Source of the DNA: Iodobacter sp.
GTDB lineage: Bacteria > Pseudomonadota > Gammaproteobacteria > Burkholderiales > Chitinibacteraceae
Direction: 5' to 3'
Length of the DNA stretch: 64,000 nt
Assembly: GCF_025352645.1 (NCBI RefSeq)
Contig: NZ_JANXSO010000128.1
Coordinates: forward strand, 1-64,000
Shown: positions 43,569-52,166 of the stretch, piece after piece
Position numbering within the stretch: the stretch's first letter is position 1
Layout of the letters: each line of letters starts with the position of its first letter
The notes under the pieces: generated by a model
What the model saw: the letters and a program-made list of their open reading frames with translations, nothing else
Told to the model about the DNA's origin: nothing
Databases searched by the model: none
Program-made: the position numbers and the translations under genes

Positions 43569-44507
43569 ATGATTGAATTTTTTCATATAAAGCGTGATAT
43601 CCCGTTTATGAGCTACGGCAAGCTCACAACGGCGATTTCGCTGGCTACTTTTGTGTTGGCTGTGGTGTTTTTGGTAATGAAGGGCCTGAATCTTGGCGTT
43701 GAATTTACTGGCGGCACGGTGATGGAGCTGCGTTATAGCCAGTCGGTTGATTTAAACAAGATCCGTGAAAAAGTGGATGGTTTAAAGTACGGCGAAGCCC
43801 AGGTGCAGTCCTTAGGCACAACCCGCGATGTGATGGTGCGGATTCCTAATATCAAGACTAAAACCAGTGCTCAGTTATCCAATGAAGTGTTGAATTTACT
43901 CAAAACAGATCGTAGCGATGTTGAGCTGCGTAAAGTCGAGTTTATCGGCCCATCGGTGGGTAGCGAGCTGGTGACGCACGGCGCAACCGCGATTTTACTG
44001 GTTTGCTTGGGGATTATTGCTTACTTGGCGATTCGCTTTGAATGGCGTTTTGCGGTATCGGCGGTGATCGCCAATATGCACGATGTGATCATTATTCTGG
44101 GCTTCTTTGCTTTATTTCAGTGGGAATTCACCCTGACTGTGCTGGCAGGTCTTTTGGCTGTGCTGGGTTATTCTGTGAATGAATCGGTGGTGGTGTTTGA
44201 CCGGATTCGTGAGAATTTCCACAAGCCAAATCTACGTGGTAAAACCGTACCTCAAGTGATTGATAACGCGATTACCGCAACGATTAGCCGTACCATCATT
44301 ACCCACGGTTCTACCGAGTGCATGGTCTTATCTATGCTGGTTTTTGGTGGCGCTGCATTGCATGGCTTTGCGATGGCGCTGACCATTGGTATCGTGTTTG
44401 GTATTTATTCATCGGTACTGGTGGCCTCGCCATTGTTGCTGATGCTAGGCGTAACCCGTGAAAACATGGTTAAGCCGGTTAGAATCAAAGAAGAAGCAGT
44501 GGTATAA
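43569..44507 (+). CDS. secF: Protein translocase subunit SecF
   Basis: Partner of SecD, 312 residues, six membrane helices with one periplasmic domain between the first two. Family signatures are GVEFTGGTVMELRYSQS near the N-terminus, ILGFFALFQWEFTLTVLAG, LGYSVNESVVVFDRIREN and ATISRTIITHGST. Last gene of the yajC-secDF operon, closed by a strong terminator at 44567. Confidence 0.95.
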   Translation: MIEFFHIKRDIPFMSYGKLTTAISLATFVLAVVFLVMKGLNLGVEFTGGTVMELRYSQSVDLNKIREKVDGLKYGEAQVQSLGTTRDVMVRIPNIKTKTSAQLSNEVLNLLKTDRSDVELRKVEFIGPSVGSELVTHGATAILLVCLGIIAYLAIRFEWRFAVSAVIANMHDVIIILGFFALFQWEFTLTVLAGLLAVLGYSVNESVVVFDRIRENFHKPNLRGKTVPQVIDNAITATISRTIITHGSTECMVLSMLVFGGAALHGFAMALTIGIVFGIYSSVLVASPLLLMLGVTRENMVKPVRIKEEAVV

Positions 44508-44566
44508 AGCGAGGGGCGCGGCAGACGCGCCTGAGAATATCCATTGGTGTTGTTTTAACGCCACCC

Positions 44567-44599
44567 AAAACGCCGGCGATTTGATCGTCGGCGTTTTTA
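44567..44599 (+). terminator. Terminator of yajC-secDF
   Basis: AAAACGCCGGCGA pairs with TCGTCGGCGTTTT (one G-T pair) over a TTTGA-type loop and is followed by a T-run; it starts 60 bases after the secF stop and ends 18 bases before dedA. Confidence 0.9.
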
Positions 44600-44617
44600 T
44601 GTTTAAAGAGAGAAAAC

Positions 44618-45259
44618 ATGGAATTCAATCCAGTAGATGTTTTTCTGCACCTTGATGTGTATTTGGCCGAGATTATTCGCCAATATGGCAACTGGGTTTA
44701 TGCCTTGTTGTTTTCGGTGATCTTTGTAGAAACTGGCGTGGTGATCATGCCTTTTTTACCAGGTGATTCGCTCTTGTTTGTAGCGGGGATGCTGGCGGGT
44801 GGTGGGCATATGAATTTGTATGTCTTGATGGGGCTGTTATTTACTGCTGCGGTTTTAGGTGACGCGGTTAATTACACTATTGGCCGTTATTTTGGCCATA
44901 AGCTCTTTGCTAATAAAGATTCTAAAATATTTCGTCAGGATTATTTGCAAAAAACCCATGCTTTTTATGAAAGGCACGGTGGTAAAACCATTATCCTGGC
45001 GCGTTTTGTGCCGATTGTGCGCACCTTTGCCCCTTTTGTGGCCGGTATGGCCGCAATGAGTTACCACCGCTTTTTGATGTTTAATCTGATTGGCGCAGCG
45101 GTTTGGGTAGTTTCTCTGCTATCGGCAGGTTATTTCCTAGGTGGTATTCCTTTTATTGCTAAAAACATTGGCTCAATCGCCATTGCTTTAGTGCTTATTC
45201 CTGCATTACCGGTGGTGATTGAATTTATTAAAATGAAATTTGCAAAGGCAGAGGCATGA
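44618..45259 (+). CDS. DedA-family membrane protein
   Basis: Inner-membrane protein of 213 residues, about five helices, of the DedA/SNARE-associated (VTT) family. Markers are ETGVVIMPFLPGDSLLFVAG, LGDAVNYTIGRYFG, and the membrane-embedded motif RHGGKTIILARFVPIVRTFAPF with conserved arginines and glycine. Relatives YqjA and YghB take part in undecaprenyl-phosphate recycling and proton-dependent export. It overlaps bioC by 4 bases, an arrangement without obvious functional link. Shine-Dalgarno AGAGA precedes the start. Confidence 0.92.
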   Translation: MEFNPVDVFLHLDVYLAEIIRQYGNWVYALLFSVIFVETGVVIMPFLPGDSLLFVAGMLAGGGHMNLYVLMGLLFTAAVLGDAVNYTIGRYFGHKLFANKDSKIFRQDYLQKTHAFYERHGGKTIILARFVPIVRTFAPFVAGMAAMSYHRFLMFNLIGAAVWVVSLLSAGYFLGGIPFIAKNIGSIAIALVLIPALPVVIEFIKMKFAKAEA

Positions 45260-46152
45260 GTCAGGCGTTTCACACTGAAAAAGCCGCCATGCGGGCGGCT
45301 TTTGATAAAGCAGCCAGCAGCTATGATGCGGCGGCGGTGTTGCAACGCGAAGTCGCGGATCGCATGTTTGAGCGCTTGGATTACATCAAAGTGAATCCAA
45401 GCGTGGTATTGGATGCTGGCTGCGGTACAGGCTACTGCGCTCCACAATTACGTGAGCTGTATAAAGACGCGCAGTTGATCGAGCTAGATTTAGCGCCAGG
45501 CATGTTGCAAGTGGCAAGAGCCAAAGAAGGCGGCGGTTTAAAAAAGCTGTGGGCCTCTATACGTGGCCAAGGCGCGGCTTATCTTTGCGCCGATATTGAG
45601 TCGCTACCGCTAGCAAATGAATCGGTCGATGTGATTTGGTCTAGCCTAACTTTGCAGTGGTGTAATGAGCCTGATGCGGCGTTTGCAGAATTTACCCGCG
45701 TATTAAAGCCTGGCGGTTTATTGATGTTTGCCACTCTTGGGCCAGATACTTTAAAAGAGCTGCGTGCGTCTTTTGCGGCGGTGGATCAAGCCCAGCATGT
45801 GAATCGCTTTATTGATATGCACGATTTAGGCGATGCCTTGGTGAAAAATGGTTTAAGTACTCCAGTGATGGATATGGAGTACCTCACCATGACTTACGAT
45901 AGCGCCAAGGCCGTGATGCAAGATCTAAAAGATATTGGTGCACACAATGTGGCTCAAGGCCGCTCGCGTGGTTTATTGGGTAAGAGCGCATGGCAAAAGG
46001 TGGTGGCCAAGTATGAAACCTTTCGCACTAATGGCGTGCTGCCGTGTACCTATGAGGTGGTCTATGGTCACGCATGGAAGCCTTTAAATAAACCGGCGAG
46101 AAAGAGCGCCGATGGCAGCCAGATTATTGAATTTAGGCCAAGATCAGCATGA
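45256..46152 (+). CDS. bioC: Malonyl-ACP O-methyltransferase BioC
   Basis: SAM-dependent methyltransferase of 298 residues that caps malonyl-ACP to start pimelate synthesis for biotin. Recognised from FDKAASSYDAAAVLQREVADRM at the N-terminus, SAM motif VLDAGCGTGYCAPQL, acidic ELDLAPGML, and SLTLQWCNEPDAAFAEFTRVL typical of BioC. Start overlaps the dedA stop by 4 bases and its end overlaps bioD by 4 bases, so dedA-bioC-bioD form a coupled operon. The remaining biotin genes bioA, bioF, bioB and bioH are elsewhere. Confidence 0.93.
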   Translation: MSQAFHTEKAAMRAAFDKAASSYDAAAVLQREVADRMFERLDYIKVNPSVVLDAGCGTGYCAPQLRELYKDAQLIELDLAPGMLQVARAKEGGGLKKLWASIRGQGAAYLCADIESLPLANESVDVIWSSLTLQWCNEPDAAFAEFTRVLKPGGLLMFATLGPDTLKELRASFAAVDQAQHVNRFIDMHDLGDALVKNGLSTPVMDMEYLTMTYDSAKAVMQDLKDIGAHNVAQGRSRGLLGKSAWQKVVAKYETFRTNGVLPCTYEVVYGHAWKPLNKPARKSADGSQIIEFRPRSA

Positions 46153-46859
46153 TAGAACCACGCTATTTTATAACCGGCACGGATACCGATGTCGGCAAAA
46201 CCATTGCCACCGCCCAGCTATTACGCGCCTTTGTGGCGGCAGGGCACACGGCGGTAGGGATGAAGCCCGTGGCGGCGGGATGCGAGTGGCGCAATGGCCA
46301 GCTTTACAATAGCGATGTTGCGGCCCACGCTGCGGCATCTAGCATTCAAGCCCCTGCAGCTTTGGTTTGCCCTTATATGTTTGAAGCGGCGATATCACCG
46401 CATTTGGCGGCAAGGGATGAAGGGCAGAGCTTAGATTTAGAGCATATCGTTTCTGCCGCCAATCAATTACAAGCATGGGCTGATGTGGTGTTGGTAGAGG
46501 GGGCAGGGGGCTGGTTTGCGCCATTGTCGGATAAACACAATATCGCTGATCTTGCTTTACGCTTACAATCCCCCATTATTTTGGTAGTAGGAATGCGCTT
46601 GGGATGTTTAAATCATGCCTTATTAAGTGCGCAGGCTATTACTGATAGTGGCTTAAGGCTAGCGGGCTGGATTGCCAATCAGATTGATCCAGAAATGCAG
46701 CGCTATGCAGATAATATCGCTTATTTGCAAGCGCATTTGCCCGCTCCTATGCTCGCAGAAATCGCCTTTGAGCAGAATGCACAAGATTTAACTTTGTCTG
46801 CACAAGCAATTACGCTACTTGCTTGTGGGACGAGTGCAAAGCAAGCTATAAACAATTAA
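46149..46859 (+). CDS. bioD: Dethiobiotin synthetase BioD
   Basis: ATP-dependent carboxylase of 236 residues that closes the ureido ring of dethiobiotin. P-loop FITGTDTDVGKTIATAQLLR, KPVAAGC substrate loop, the Mg site VLVEGAGGWFAPLSD and the nucleotide-binding segment WIANQIDPEM are all present. Coupled to bioC by a 4-base overlap. Confidence 0.95.
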   Translation: MIEPRYFITGTDTDVGKTIATAQLLRAFVAAGHTAVGMKPVAAGCEWRNGQLYNSDVAAHAAASSIQAPAALVCPYMFEAAISPHLAARDEGQSLDLEHIVSAANQLQAWADVVLVEGAGGWFAPLSDKHNIADLALRLQSPIILVVGMRLGCLNHALLSAQAITDSGLRLAGWIANQIDPEMQRYADNIAYLQAHLPAPMLAEIAFEQNAQDLTLSAQAITLLACGTSAKQAINN

Positions 46860-46878
46860 TATAAGGAAAATAAAATCT

Positions 46879-47448
46879 ATGTTGAGAGTTTTATTGTGCA
46901 TGCTATGTTTTGTTTTGCTCTCAGCTTGCTCAAAGCCAGAGTATCAAGGTAGTGATATTAGTGGTGCTTCGCTGGGCGGTGATTTTACTTTAATTGATCA
47001 CAAAGGTAAGACGCGAACTTTGGCGGATTTCAAAGGTAAGGTTGTGGTGATGTTTTTTGGCTATACTCATTGCCCCGATGTTTGCCCAACCACGATGATT
47101 GAATTAAAAAACGCAATGCAGCAATTAGGCAGCAAGGCGGATCAGGTTCAAGTTTTATTTGTTTCAGTCGATCCAGAGAGAGATACTCAACAAGTATTAA
47201 ACCAGTATGTCCCCGTTTTTGATTCGCGATTTTTAGGCCTTACAGGTAACACAACACAATTAGCTGAAGTGGCAGGGCGTTATAAAATCATTTATCAAAA
47301 ACAAATGAGCAGCAGCGGGGATTACACGGTTGATCATAGCGCCGGTAGCTATTTGTTAGATAAAAGTGGTAAGCCAAGGGTGATGGTAAGTTATGGGGCT
47401 GGGGCAAGTGTCTTTGCACATGATTTAACCCTTTTGCTGAATGAATAA
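46879..47448 (+). CDS. SCO1/SenC-family copper chaperone lipoprotein
   Basis: Envelope thioredoxin-fold protein of 189 residues that delivers copper to, or reduces, cytochrome oxidase. A signal peptide ends in the lipobox LLSAC (Cys17). The copper site is CPDVC in FGYTHCPDVCPTTM together with the conserved His in DYTVDHSAGSYLL; FVSVDPERDT is also typical. AAGGA precedes the start by ten bases. It follows bioD by 19 bases; no cytochrome-oxidase genes are nearby, so the client is inferred from family. Confidence 0.92.
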   Translation: MLRVLLCMLCFVLLSACSKPEYQGSDISGASLGGDFTLIDHKGKTRTLADFKGKVVVMFFGYTHCPDVCPTTMIELKNAMQQLGSKADQVQVLFVSVDPERDTQQVLNQYVPVFDSRFLGLTGNTTQLAEVAGRYKIIYQKQMSSSGDYTVDHSAGSYLLDKSGKPRVMVSYGAGASVFAHDLTLLLNE

Positions 47449-47468
47449 TAAATTAAGGCGAGAAATCC

Positions 47469-48224
47469 GTGAGTGAAAGCGAGCAAGTAAGTCCAATACC
47501 AGAGGGTGAGGATATTGGGGCATTTCGGATTACCGCGCCGATGGAGATAGGCGCTGTGCTTCGCACACTGGCTCAGCGTGGTGATTTTATTACCATTTAT
47601 TTAAATGAAGGGCGTGAGCTGCTGCTATCGCGTATTTTAGAAGTCGACATCAAAGGTAAAACGTTTATTTTTGATGTGGGTGGCAACGCAGCCAGCAATC
47701 AAATGCTACTTAATTCTGCTAGGTCGCTAGTACTGGCTGTACCAGATGGGGTAAAAATTCAATTTGCTGTGGGCATTGTGCGCAATTGCCAGTACCAAGG
47801 TGGCCCTGCCTTAACCACGGTTTTTCCAGCTGATTTAATTAAATTGCAGCGGCGCGAATATTATCGATTACCTACGCCGGTGGCGCGGCCTTATCGCTGC
47901 CAATTGCCTTTTGCTAATAACACCCACGACTGGCTGAATGTACACGATGTATCTTTAGGTGGTATTGGTGCTTGGGTGCCAAGCGAGCTTAAGCCGCAAA
48001 TAGAGGTGGGTAAAGTCTATAGCGATATCCCTTTTGATTTTGGCCCTGCTGGCGTGATGAAGCTTAATTTTGAAGTGCGCTCTTTGCGCCACTTAGAGCA
48101 GCGCCCTGGGCATTTTGCATGGATGTTGGGTTGCCAATATGTTAATTTACCAAGGCAAATTGAAGCCAATATTCAAAGATTAATGGCGCAGCTTGAAGCA
48201 GAAAGAAAAGCATTAACCGGTTAA
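47469..48224 (+). CDS. ycgR: Flagellar brake protein YcgR (PilZ domain)
   Basis: Cyclic-di-GMP receptor of 251 residues that slows the flagellar motor. An N-terminal YcgR domain (EDIGAFRITAPMEIGAVLRTL) is followed by a PilZ domain with the ligand motif RREYYRLPTP (RxxxR) and DVSLGGIGAW (D-x-S-x-x-G). The start is a GTG with GGCGAG upstream. Function implies that the cell is flagellated, although no flagellar genes are in view. The terminator behind it is shared with the convergent SDR gene. Confidence 0.9.
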   Translation: MSESEQVSPIPEGEDIGAFRITAPMEIGAVLRTLAQRGDFITIYLNEGRELLLSRILEVDIKGKTFIFDVGGNAASNQMLLNSARSLVLAVPDGVKIQFAVGIVRNCQYQGGPALTTVFPADLIKLQRREYYRLPTPVARPYRCQLPFANNTHDWLNVHDVSLGGIGAWVPSELKPQIEVGKVYSDIPFDFGPAGVMKLNFEVRSLRHLEQRPGHFAWMLGCQYVNLPRQIEANIQRLMAQLEAERKALTG

Positions 48225-48246
48225 TTTTTTTAGATAGATTTCATGT

Positions 48247-48277
48247 AAAAAGGGGCGAATTGATCGCCCCTTTTTTT
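48247..48277. terminator. Bidirectional terminator between ycgR and SDR gene
   Basis: AAAAAGGGGCGA (48247-48258) and TCGCCCCTTTTTT (48264-48276) form a 12-bp stem with a short loop; T-run on the right and A-run on the left allow termination in both directions. Confidence 0.92.
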
Positions 48278-49166
48278 ATTTGTTGGCTAAAAACTGCCCA
48301 ACATCTGGCCATTTTAATTGCAGGCGCAAGTCTTGTTTTAAGCGATGATTATTTAAACGCCGTGATTCATTTAAAAACGACATTAAACTAGCCGATAACA
48401 CCGCCGGTGCTTCGGAGCGTTTAATCCGTGGTGGGTGTGGCTGGCGAATAGAATCCGCAACTAAATCAAAATAATCGCCCATTTTATGCGGCTGATCATC
48501 CGCCACATTCATCGCCCGCAATGGCTTGCCACGAAACAGCGCCAAGCTAACCGCATGGGCCAAGTCATCCGCATGGATGTGATTAGACCAACTATCTTCA
48601 GCATGAATTAATGCGGGGGTGGCTTGCATAATCCGCTCGGTGGGCAAGCGATCCGCAGCATAAATCCCTGGCGCACGTAAAATAGCCAATTTGATTTTTT
48701 GTGACCTAGCCCAAGCTTTTAAGCTGCTTTCTGCCGCAACACGGCGAATAGCGCGGGCTGATTGTGCGCGCAGTGGCCGAGTTTCATCCACCCATTCACC
48801 CTTGCAATCGCCATAAACGCCGCTGGTGCTGATGTAGGCAAGGTGGCGAGGTGTTAGAATTGCAGACTTATCCACGCCGGTGTAGCGTTCCATCTTGGCG
48901 ATAAAGCGCTTGCAGCGGAGATCATCCTCGCCATTGGGCGCAGGAGGCGCGCTATAAACCATCCAGCGGGCGAGGCCCGATAAGCGCCGTAGGCTCTTTG
49001 GCTGGTCTAAATCGCAGAGTACAGGAATCACCCCAAGGCCGCGTAGCCTGGCAGCCGCCTCAGTATGACGCGCGGTGGCATAGACTTTAAAACGTTGGGT
49101 TAACCAAGGCAGGGCGCGGATGAGTACATCGCCGCACCCTATAATAAGTAATCGATTTTTTCGCAT
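48276..49166 (-). CDS. NAD(P)-binding SDR / epimerase-like protein
   Basis: Rossmann-fold protein of 296 residues of the extended SDR type, similar to YeeZ. NAD(P) site RLLIIGCGDVLIRALPWL is a GxGxxxxxx variant (GCGDVL). YISTSGVYGDCKGEWVDE has Ser and Tyr near the catalytic YxxxK position, but the Lys is not clearly placed, so redox activity is uncertain. ILRAPGIYAADRLP follows as in epimerases. ATG 49166 was taken; a TTG at 49178 would extend it by four codons. It is divergent from the flavoprotein reductase with only about a dozen bases between starts, so promoters must lie inside the opposite genes. Confidence 0.75.
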   Translation of the reverse strand: MRKNRLLIIGCGDVLIRALPWLTQRFKVYATARHTEAAARLRGLGVIPVLCDLDQPKSLRRLSGLARWMVYSAPPAPNGEDDLRCKRFIAKMERYTGVDKSAILTPRHLAYISTSGVYGDCKGEWVDETRPLRAQSARAIRRVAAESSLKAWARSQKIKLAILRAPGIYAADRLPTERIMQATPALIHAEDSWSNHIHADDLAHAVSLALFRGKPLRAMNVADDQPHKMGDYFDLVADSIRQPHPPRIKRSEAPAVLSASLMSFLNESRRLNNHRLKQDLRLQLKWPDVGQFLANK

Positions 49167-49177
49167 AGCGGATCGCA

Positions 49178-50200
49178 ATGAGCAAGCAACTTACTATTTT
49201 ACCAAGTGGCCAACAAATAGCCATGAATGAAGATGAAACTATTTTAGACGCCGCAATGCGTGGCGGCTTTAATATGGCTTACGGCTGCAAAAATGGCGCG
49301 TGTGGCTCTTGTAAAGGCAAAGTGATAACTGGTGAAGTCACCCACGGGGATCACGCCGAAAGCGCCTTATCAGCGATGGAGCGTGAAAATGGCTACGCGC
49401 TATTTTGCTGTGCCACAACGGATGCCGATATTACGATTGAGTGCAAAGAAGTCACTGCCAGCAAAGATATCCAAATCAAAACCCTGCCGTGCCGCGTGCA
49501 AAGCATAGATAAAGTCTCACACGATGTAGCCGTATTGTCTTTAAAGCTGCCAAGCAGCGAAAAACTGGCCTTTTTGGCGGGGCAATATATTGATATCCAC
49601 ACCAAAAATGGCAAAAAGCGCTCGTTTTCGATCGCCAATGCGCCGCACGATGCCGAGTATCTGCAATTACATATTCGCCACGTAGCCGGTGGTGAGTTCT
49701 CTGATTACGTGTGGAACACCATGAAAGAGCGCGAAATCATGCGCTTTACCGGCCCGCTGGGCTCGTTTTTCTTGCGTGAAGACAGCGATAAGCCAATTTT
49801 ACTGATCGCCACCGGTACGGGCTTTGCGCCGATAAAAGGGATTTTGGAGCACGCCTTTAATAACGGTATTCAGCGCGAAATCGTACTGTATTGGGGGGCG
49901 CGTACGCTGGCAGATATCTATATGCCAGAGCTGCCATCGGTATGGCAGCAACAGCACGCCAACTTTACGTTTATCCCTGTTTTATCTGAGCCAAGCGATG
50001 CGGATGCATGGAATGGCCGTACCGGTTTGGTGCATGAAGCGGTGCTGGATGACTTTGGCAGCCTAGCCGGTTACCAAGTTTATGCCTGCGGCGCACCGGT
50101 GATGGTGGAAGCGGCTTATACGCATTGCGTTTCTCGCGGCTTACCTAGTGATGAATTTTTCTCTGATGCCTTCTTTACTTCCAAGGACTTAGCGAAATAA
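49178..50200 (+). CDS. Ferredoxin-fused flavin reductase (AscD/VanB-like)
   Basis: 340-residue electron-transfer protein. An N-terminal plant-type [2Fe-2S] ferredoxin has the cluster cysteines Cys37, Cys42, Cys45 (GCKNGACGSCKGKV) and one of the pair Cys77/78. Then comes an FAD domain with the RxxS motif KKRSFSIANAP and a NAD(P)H domain with LIATGTGFAPIKGIL and the C-terminal YACGAPVMVEAAYTHC. Databases usually name such proteins CDP-6-deoxy-delta-3,4-glucoseen reductase, but there are no 3,6-dideoxysugar genes here; it may be a generic oxygenase reductase. Electron acceptor unknown. Confidence 0.85.
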   Translation: MSKQLTILPSGQQIAMNEDETILDAAMRGGFNMAYGCKNGACGSCKGKVITGEVTHGDHAESALSAMERENGYALFCCATTDADITIECKEVTASKDIQIKTLPCRVQSIDKVSHDVAVLSLKLPSSEKLAFLAGQYIDIHTKNGKKRSFSIANAPHDAEYLQLHIRHVAGGEFSDYVWNTMKEREIMRFTGPLGSFFLREDSDKPILLIATGTGFAPIKGILEHAFNNGIQREIVLYWGARTLADIYMPELPSVWQQQHANFTFIPVLSEPSDADAWNGRTGLVHEAVLDDFGSLAGYQVYACGAPVMVEAAYTHCVSRGLPSDEFFSDAFFTSKDLAK

Positions 50201-50252
50201 TTGGATTAGGTGCTTGCAAAAATAGGCCTTATCAATTAATCTGCGTGCCTTC

Positions 50253-50328
50253 GCCGATGTAGCTCAGTTGGTAGAGCACCTGACTTGTAATCAGGGGGTC
50301 GCGAGTTCGATTCCTGCCGTCGGCACCA
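50253..50328 (+). tRNA. tRNA-Thr (UGU), copy 1
   Basis: 76-base tRNA with encoded CCA. Acceptor GCCGATG pairs with CGTCGGC, D-arm GCTC-GAGC, anticodon stem CCTGA/TCAGG with loop CTTGTAA giving anticodon UGU (Thr, reads ACA), T-arm with TTCGATTC. First of three identical copies. Confidence 0.97.
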
Positions 50329-50387
50329 AGTATTTAAAAAGTAAGCTTAGGCATACTTTGCAGTAGATTTAGTAGCAAGGCTTTATT

Positions 50388-50463
50388 GCCGATGTAGCTC
50401 AGTTGGTAGAGCACCTGACTTGTAATCAGGGGGTCGCGAGTTCGATTCCTGCCGTCGGCACCA
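50388..50463 (+). tRNA. tRNA-Thr (UGU), copy 2
   Basis: Base-for-base identical to the first copy, 59 bases downstream. The spacer differs from the following one, so only the tRNA units themselves are duplicated or homogenised. Confidence 0.97.
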
Positions 50464-50511
50464 GTAATACCGTAGTAAAACCTAAGTTTACTTAGGGGTA
50501 ATAAAGTTAAT

Positions 50512-50587
50512 GCCGATGTAGCTCAGTTGGTAGAGCACCTGACTTGTAATCAGGGGGTCGCGAGTTCGATTCCTGCCGTCGGCACCA
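50512..50587 (+). tRNA. tRNA-Thr (UGU), copy 3
   Basis: Identical to copies 1 and 2, 48 bases after copy 2, and closed by a terminator eight bases downstream. The three are probably one transcript. Confidence 0.97.
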
Positions 50588-50595
50588 GTATTAAC

Positions 50596-50627
50596 AAAAA
50601 GGCCTCAGCTTATGCTGGGGCCTTTTT
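50596..50627 (+). terminator. Terminator of the tRNA-Thr array
   Basis: AAAAAGGCCTCAGC and GCTGGGGCCTTTTT form a strong stem around TTAT, with five Ts at the end. Confidence 0.92.
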
Positions 50628-50660
50628 GCGTTTGGGCGAAAACACTGTTTACTTTTGAAT

Positions 50661-50677
50661 TTGGCTGGTAGATTGCT
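50661..50677 (+). promoter_or_regulatory. Candidate sigma54 promoter upstream of rtcB2-prfH
   Basis: TTGGCTGGTAGATTGCT matches the -24/-12 pattern: GG at 50663-50664 and GC at 50675-50676 are exactly 12 bases apart, with TTGC at the -12 element followed by TTTTT. Transcription would start near 50687, leaving a 340-base leader before rtcB. RNA-repair operons with RtcB are often driven by sigma54 and the activator RtcR; no rtcR gene is in the window. Confidence 0.5.
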
Positions 50678-50901
50678 TTTTCAAGCCTTAAGTAAAAGTG
50701 CCAAGCCATAGATTGCAGAACAAGGCTATATCTAGAGGCGCAGCAAGCAGCGCTCCTAAGAGCTTATATCCTACGTTGATAATCTGCCGCGCTTTACACG
50801 CCGTTACAAGTCACAACGTAAATGATCTTCAGGCAAAAGCAAAACCGGTATAGGATGCGCTTCATTCATTTTATCAACCGTACTGTTAAAGGAGAACCAT
50901 C

Positions 50902-50940
50902 ATGCACCACACCTCTACATTCTCCGCAGTCCGCGCCTAG
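50902..50940 (+). CDS. Possible 12-codon leader peptide before rtcB2
   Basis: ATG at 50902, seven bases after a strong AAAGGAG, encodes MHHTSTFSAVRA and ends at TAG 50938. It lies 86 bases before the rtcB start, inside the leader of the presumed sigma54 transcript, and is not in frame with rtcB. A regulatory uORF is one reading; a remnant of a lost gene is another. Confidence 0.35.
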   Translation: MHHTSTFSAVRA

Positions 50941-51026
50941 GTTGATCGAGTCTCTGTAACACCTCGTATTGCCCAAGGCCTCGGCCTGCCACATCCAGCA
51001 TTTTTAAAATCTGATATGGATTTATC

Positions 51027-52166
51027 ATGGGCAATCACGTTCAAATTTTGTCTGAGCGCGTTAATTTAATCGCTGCTACAGATACATGGATCGAAGGCGA
51101 TGCGATCCAACAACTCAATAACACCGCCAAGCTACCCGATATGCAATATGTTTCTGGCATGCCTGATTTACATCCTGGGCGTGGCTATCCGGTAGGCGCT
51201 GCTTTTTTCTCATCAAAGCAGATTTATCCTGCCTTAATTGGTGGCGATATTGGCTGCGGCATGGCGCTTTGGCAGACTAATCTGGATGCCAAAAAAACTA
51301 GCATCAGCAAACTTGAAAAGAAAATCGGCAATATCGACGGGGCTTTGGGCGAAGAATGGCAAGCGTTGATGGCTAACTTGCTACCCGCTGAGCTGGGTTT
51401 CCGGCAAGCGCTGGGCACCATTGGCGGCGGCAATCATTTCGCAGAATTGCAGTGTTTTGATGAAATTCATGATGCCAAAGCATTTCAAGCGTTGGGCCTA
51501 CACAAGGCGCAATTACAGCTGCTTGTTCACAGTGGCTCCCGTGGCTTGGGGCAGTTTATTTTGCGCCAGCATATTGATCGTTATGGGCATCAAGGCTTGC
51601 AGGCGGATTCTGCCGCGTGCGTCGGCTACCTTACCGAACACAATCAAGCCGTGCAATTTGCAGAAGTCAATCGTCGACTCATTGCGCTGCGCATTTTGGC
51701 TAAGCTCGGCACTGAGGGCCGTCAGATTCTCGATATCAATCACAATCTGGTGCTGCCCGCTCAAATGCACGGCATGCAAGGTTGGATTCATCGCAAAGGC
51801 GCTACGCCTGCCGATCAAGGTGCGGTGGTGATTCCAGGCTCGCGTGGCGATTACAGCTATCTGGTGTTGCCGATTGCCAGCGATATGAGTCTGCAATCGC
51901 TCGCGCATGGGGCGGGGCGAAAATGGATGCGCAGCGAGTGCAAAGGGCGCTTGAGTGCGCGTTATACCGTCGCGCAACTGAGCCGCACCAAACTTGGCAG
52001 CCAGGTGATTTGCGCCGATCGCGCACTAATTTATGAGGAAGCCCCCGAAGCCTATAAGCCCGCCAGTAACATCATTTCGACCTTGGTCGGAGCGGGTTTA
52101 ATCAAAGTGATTGCGCGGCTCAAACCAGTACTGACCTACAAAACCCGTGGGGAGTGCTGCGAATGA
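51027..52166 (+). CDS. RNA ligase RtcB family, RtcB2 type
   Basis: GTP-dependent RNA 3'-phosphate/5'-hydroxyl ligase of 379 residues. Metal and guanylylation motifs are present: DLHPGRGYPVGAAF, GGDIGCGM with Cys77, GGGNHFAEL, LVHSGSRGLG, and the guanylylated histidine His294 in LAHGAGRKW. It is shorter than housekeeping RtcB and directly followed by prfH with an overlapping ATGA, the arrangement known as RtcB2-PrfH: PrfH releases the peptide from a ribosome whose 16S rRNA was cut in the decoding centre, and RtcB2 then re-ligates the rRNA. This protects against colicin-E3-like ribotoxins. Confidence 0.92.
   Translation: MGNHVQILSERVNLIAATDTWIEGDAIQQLNNTAKLPDMQYVSGMPDLHPGRGYPVGAAFFSSKQIYPALIGGDIGCGMALWQTNLDAKKTSISKLEKKIGNIDGALGEEWQALMANLLPAELGFRQALGTIGGGNHFAELQCFDEIHDAKAFQALGLHKAQLQLLVHSGSRGLGQFILRQHIDRYGHQGLQADSAACVGYLTEHNQAVQFAEVNRRLIALRILAKLGTEGRQILDINHNLVLPAQMHGMQGWIHRKGATPADQGAVVIPGSRGDYSYLVLPIASDMSLQSLAHGAGRKWMRSECKGRLSARYTVAQLSRTKLGSQVICADRALIYEEAPEAYKPASNIISTLVGAGLIKVIARLKPVLTYKTRGECCE

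Noticed and set aside
49178..50200. Dideoxysugar biosynthesis gene (ascD) by name
   Set aside because: There are no other 3,6-dideoxyhexose genes nearby; the neighbouring SDR protein is not a sugar-nucleotide dehydratase by motif, so only a general reductase call is kept.
50902..51026. N-terminal extension of RtcB starting at the strong ribosome site 50902
   Set aside because: The frame ends at TAG 50938 and is out of frame with rtcB; the ATG at 51027 gives the family N-terminus.
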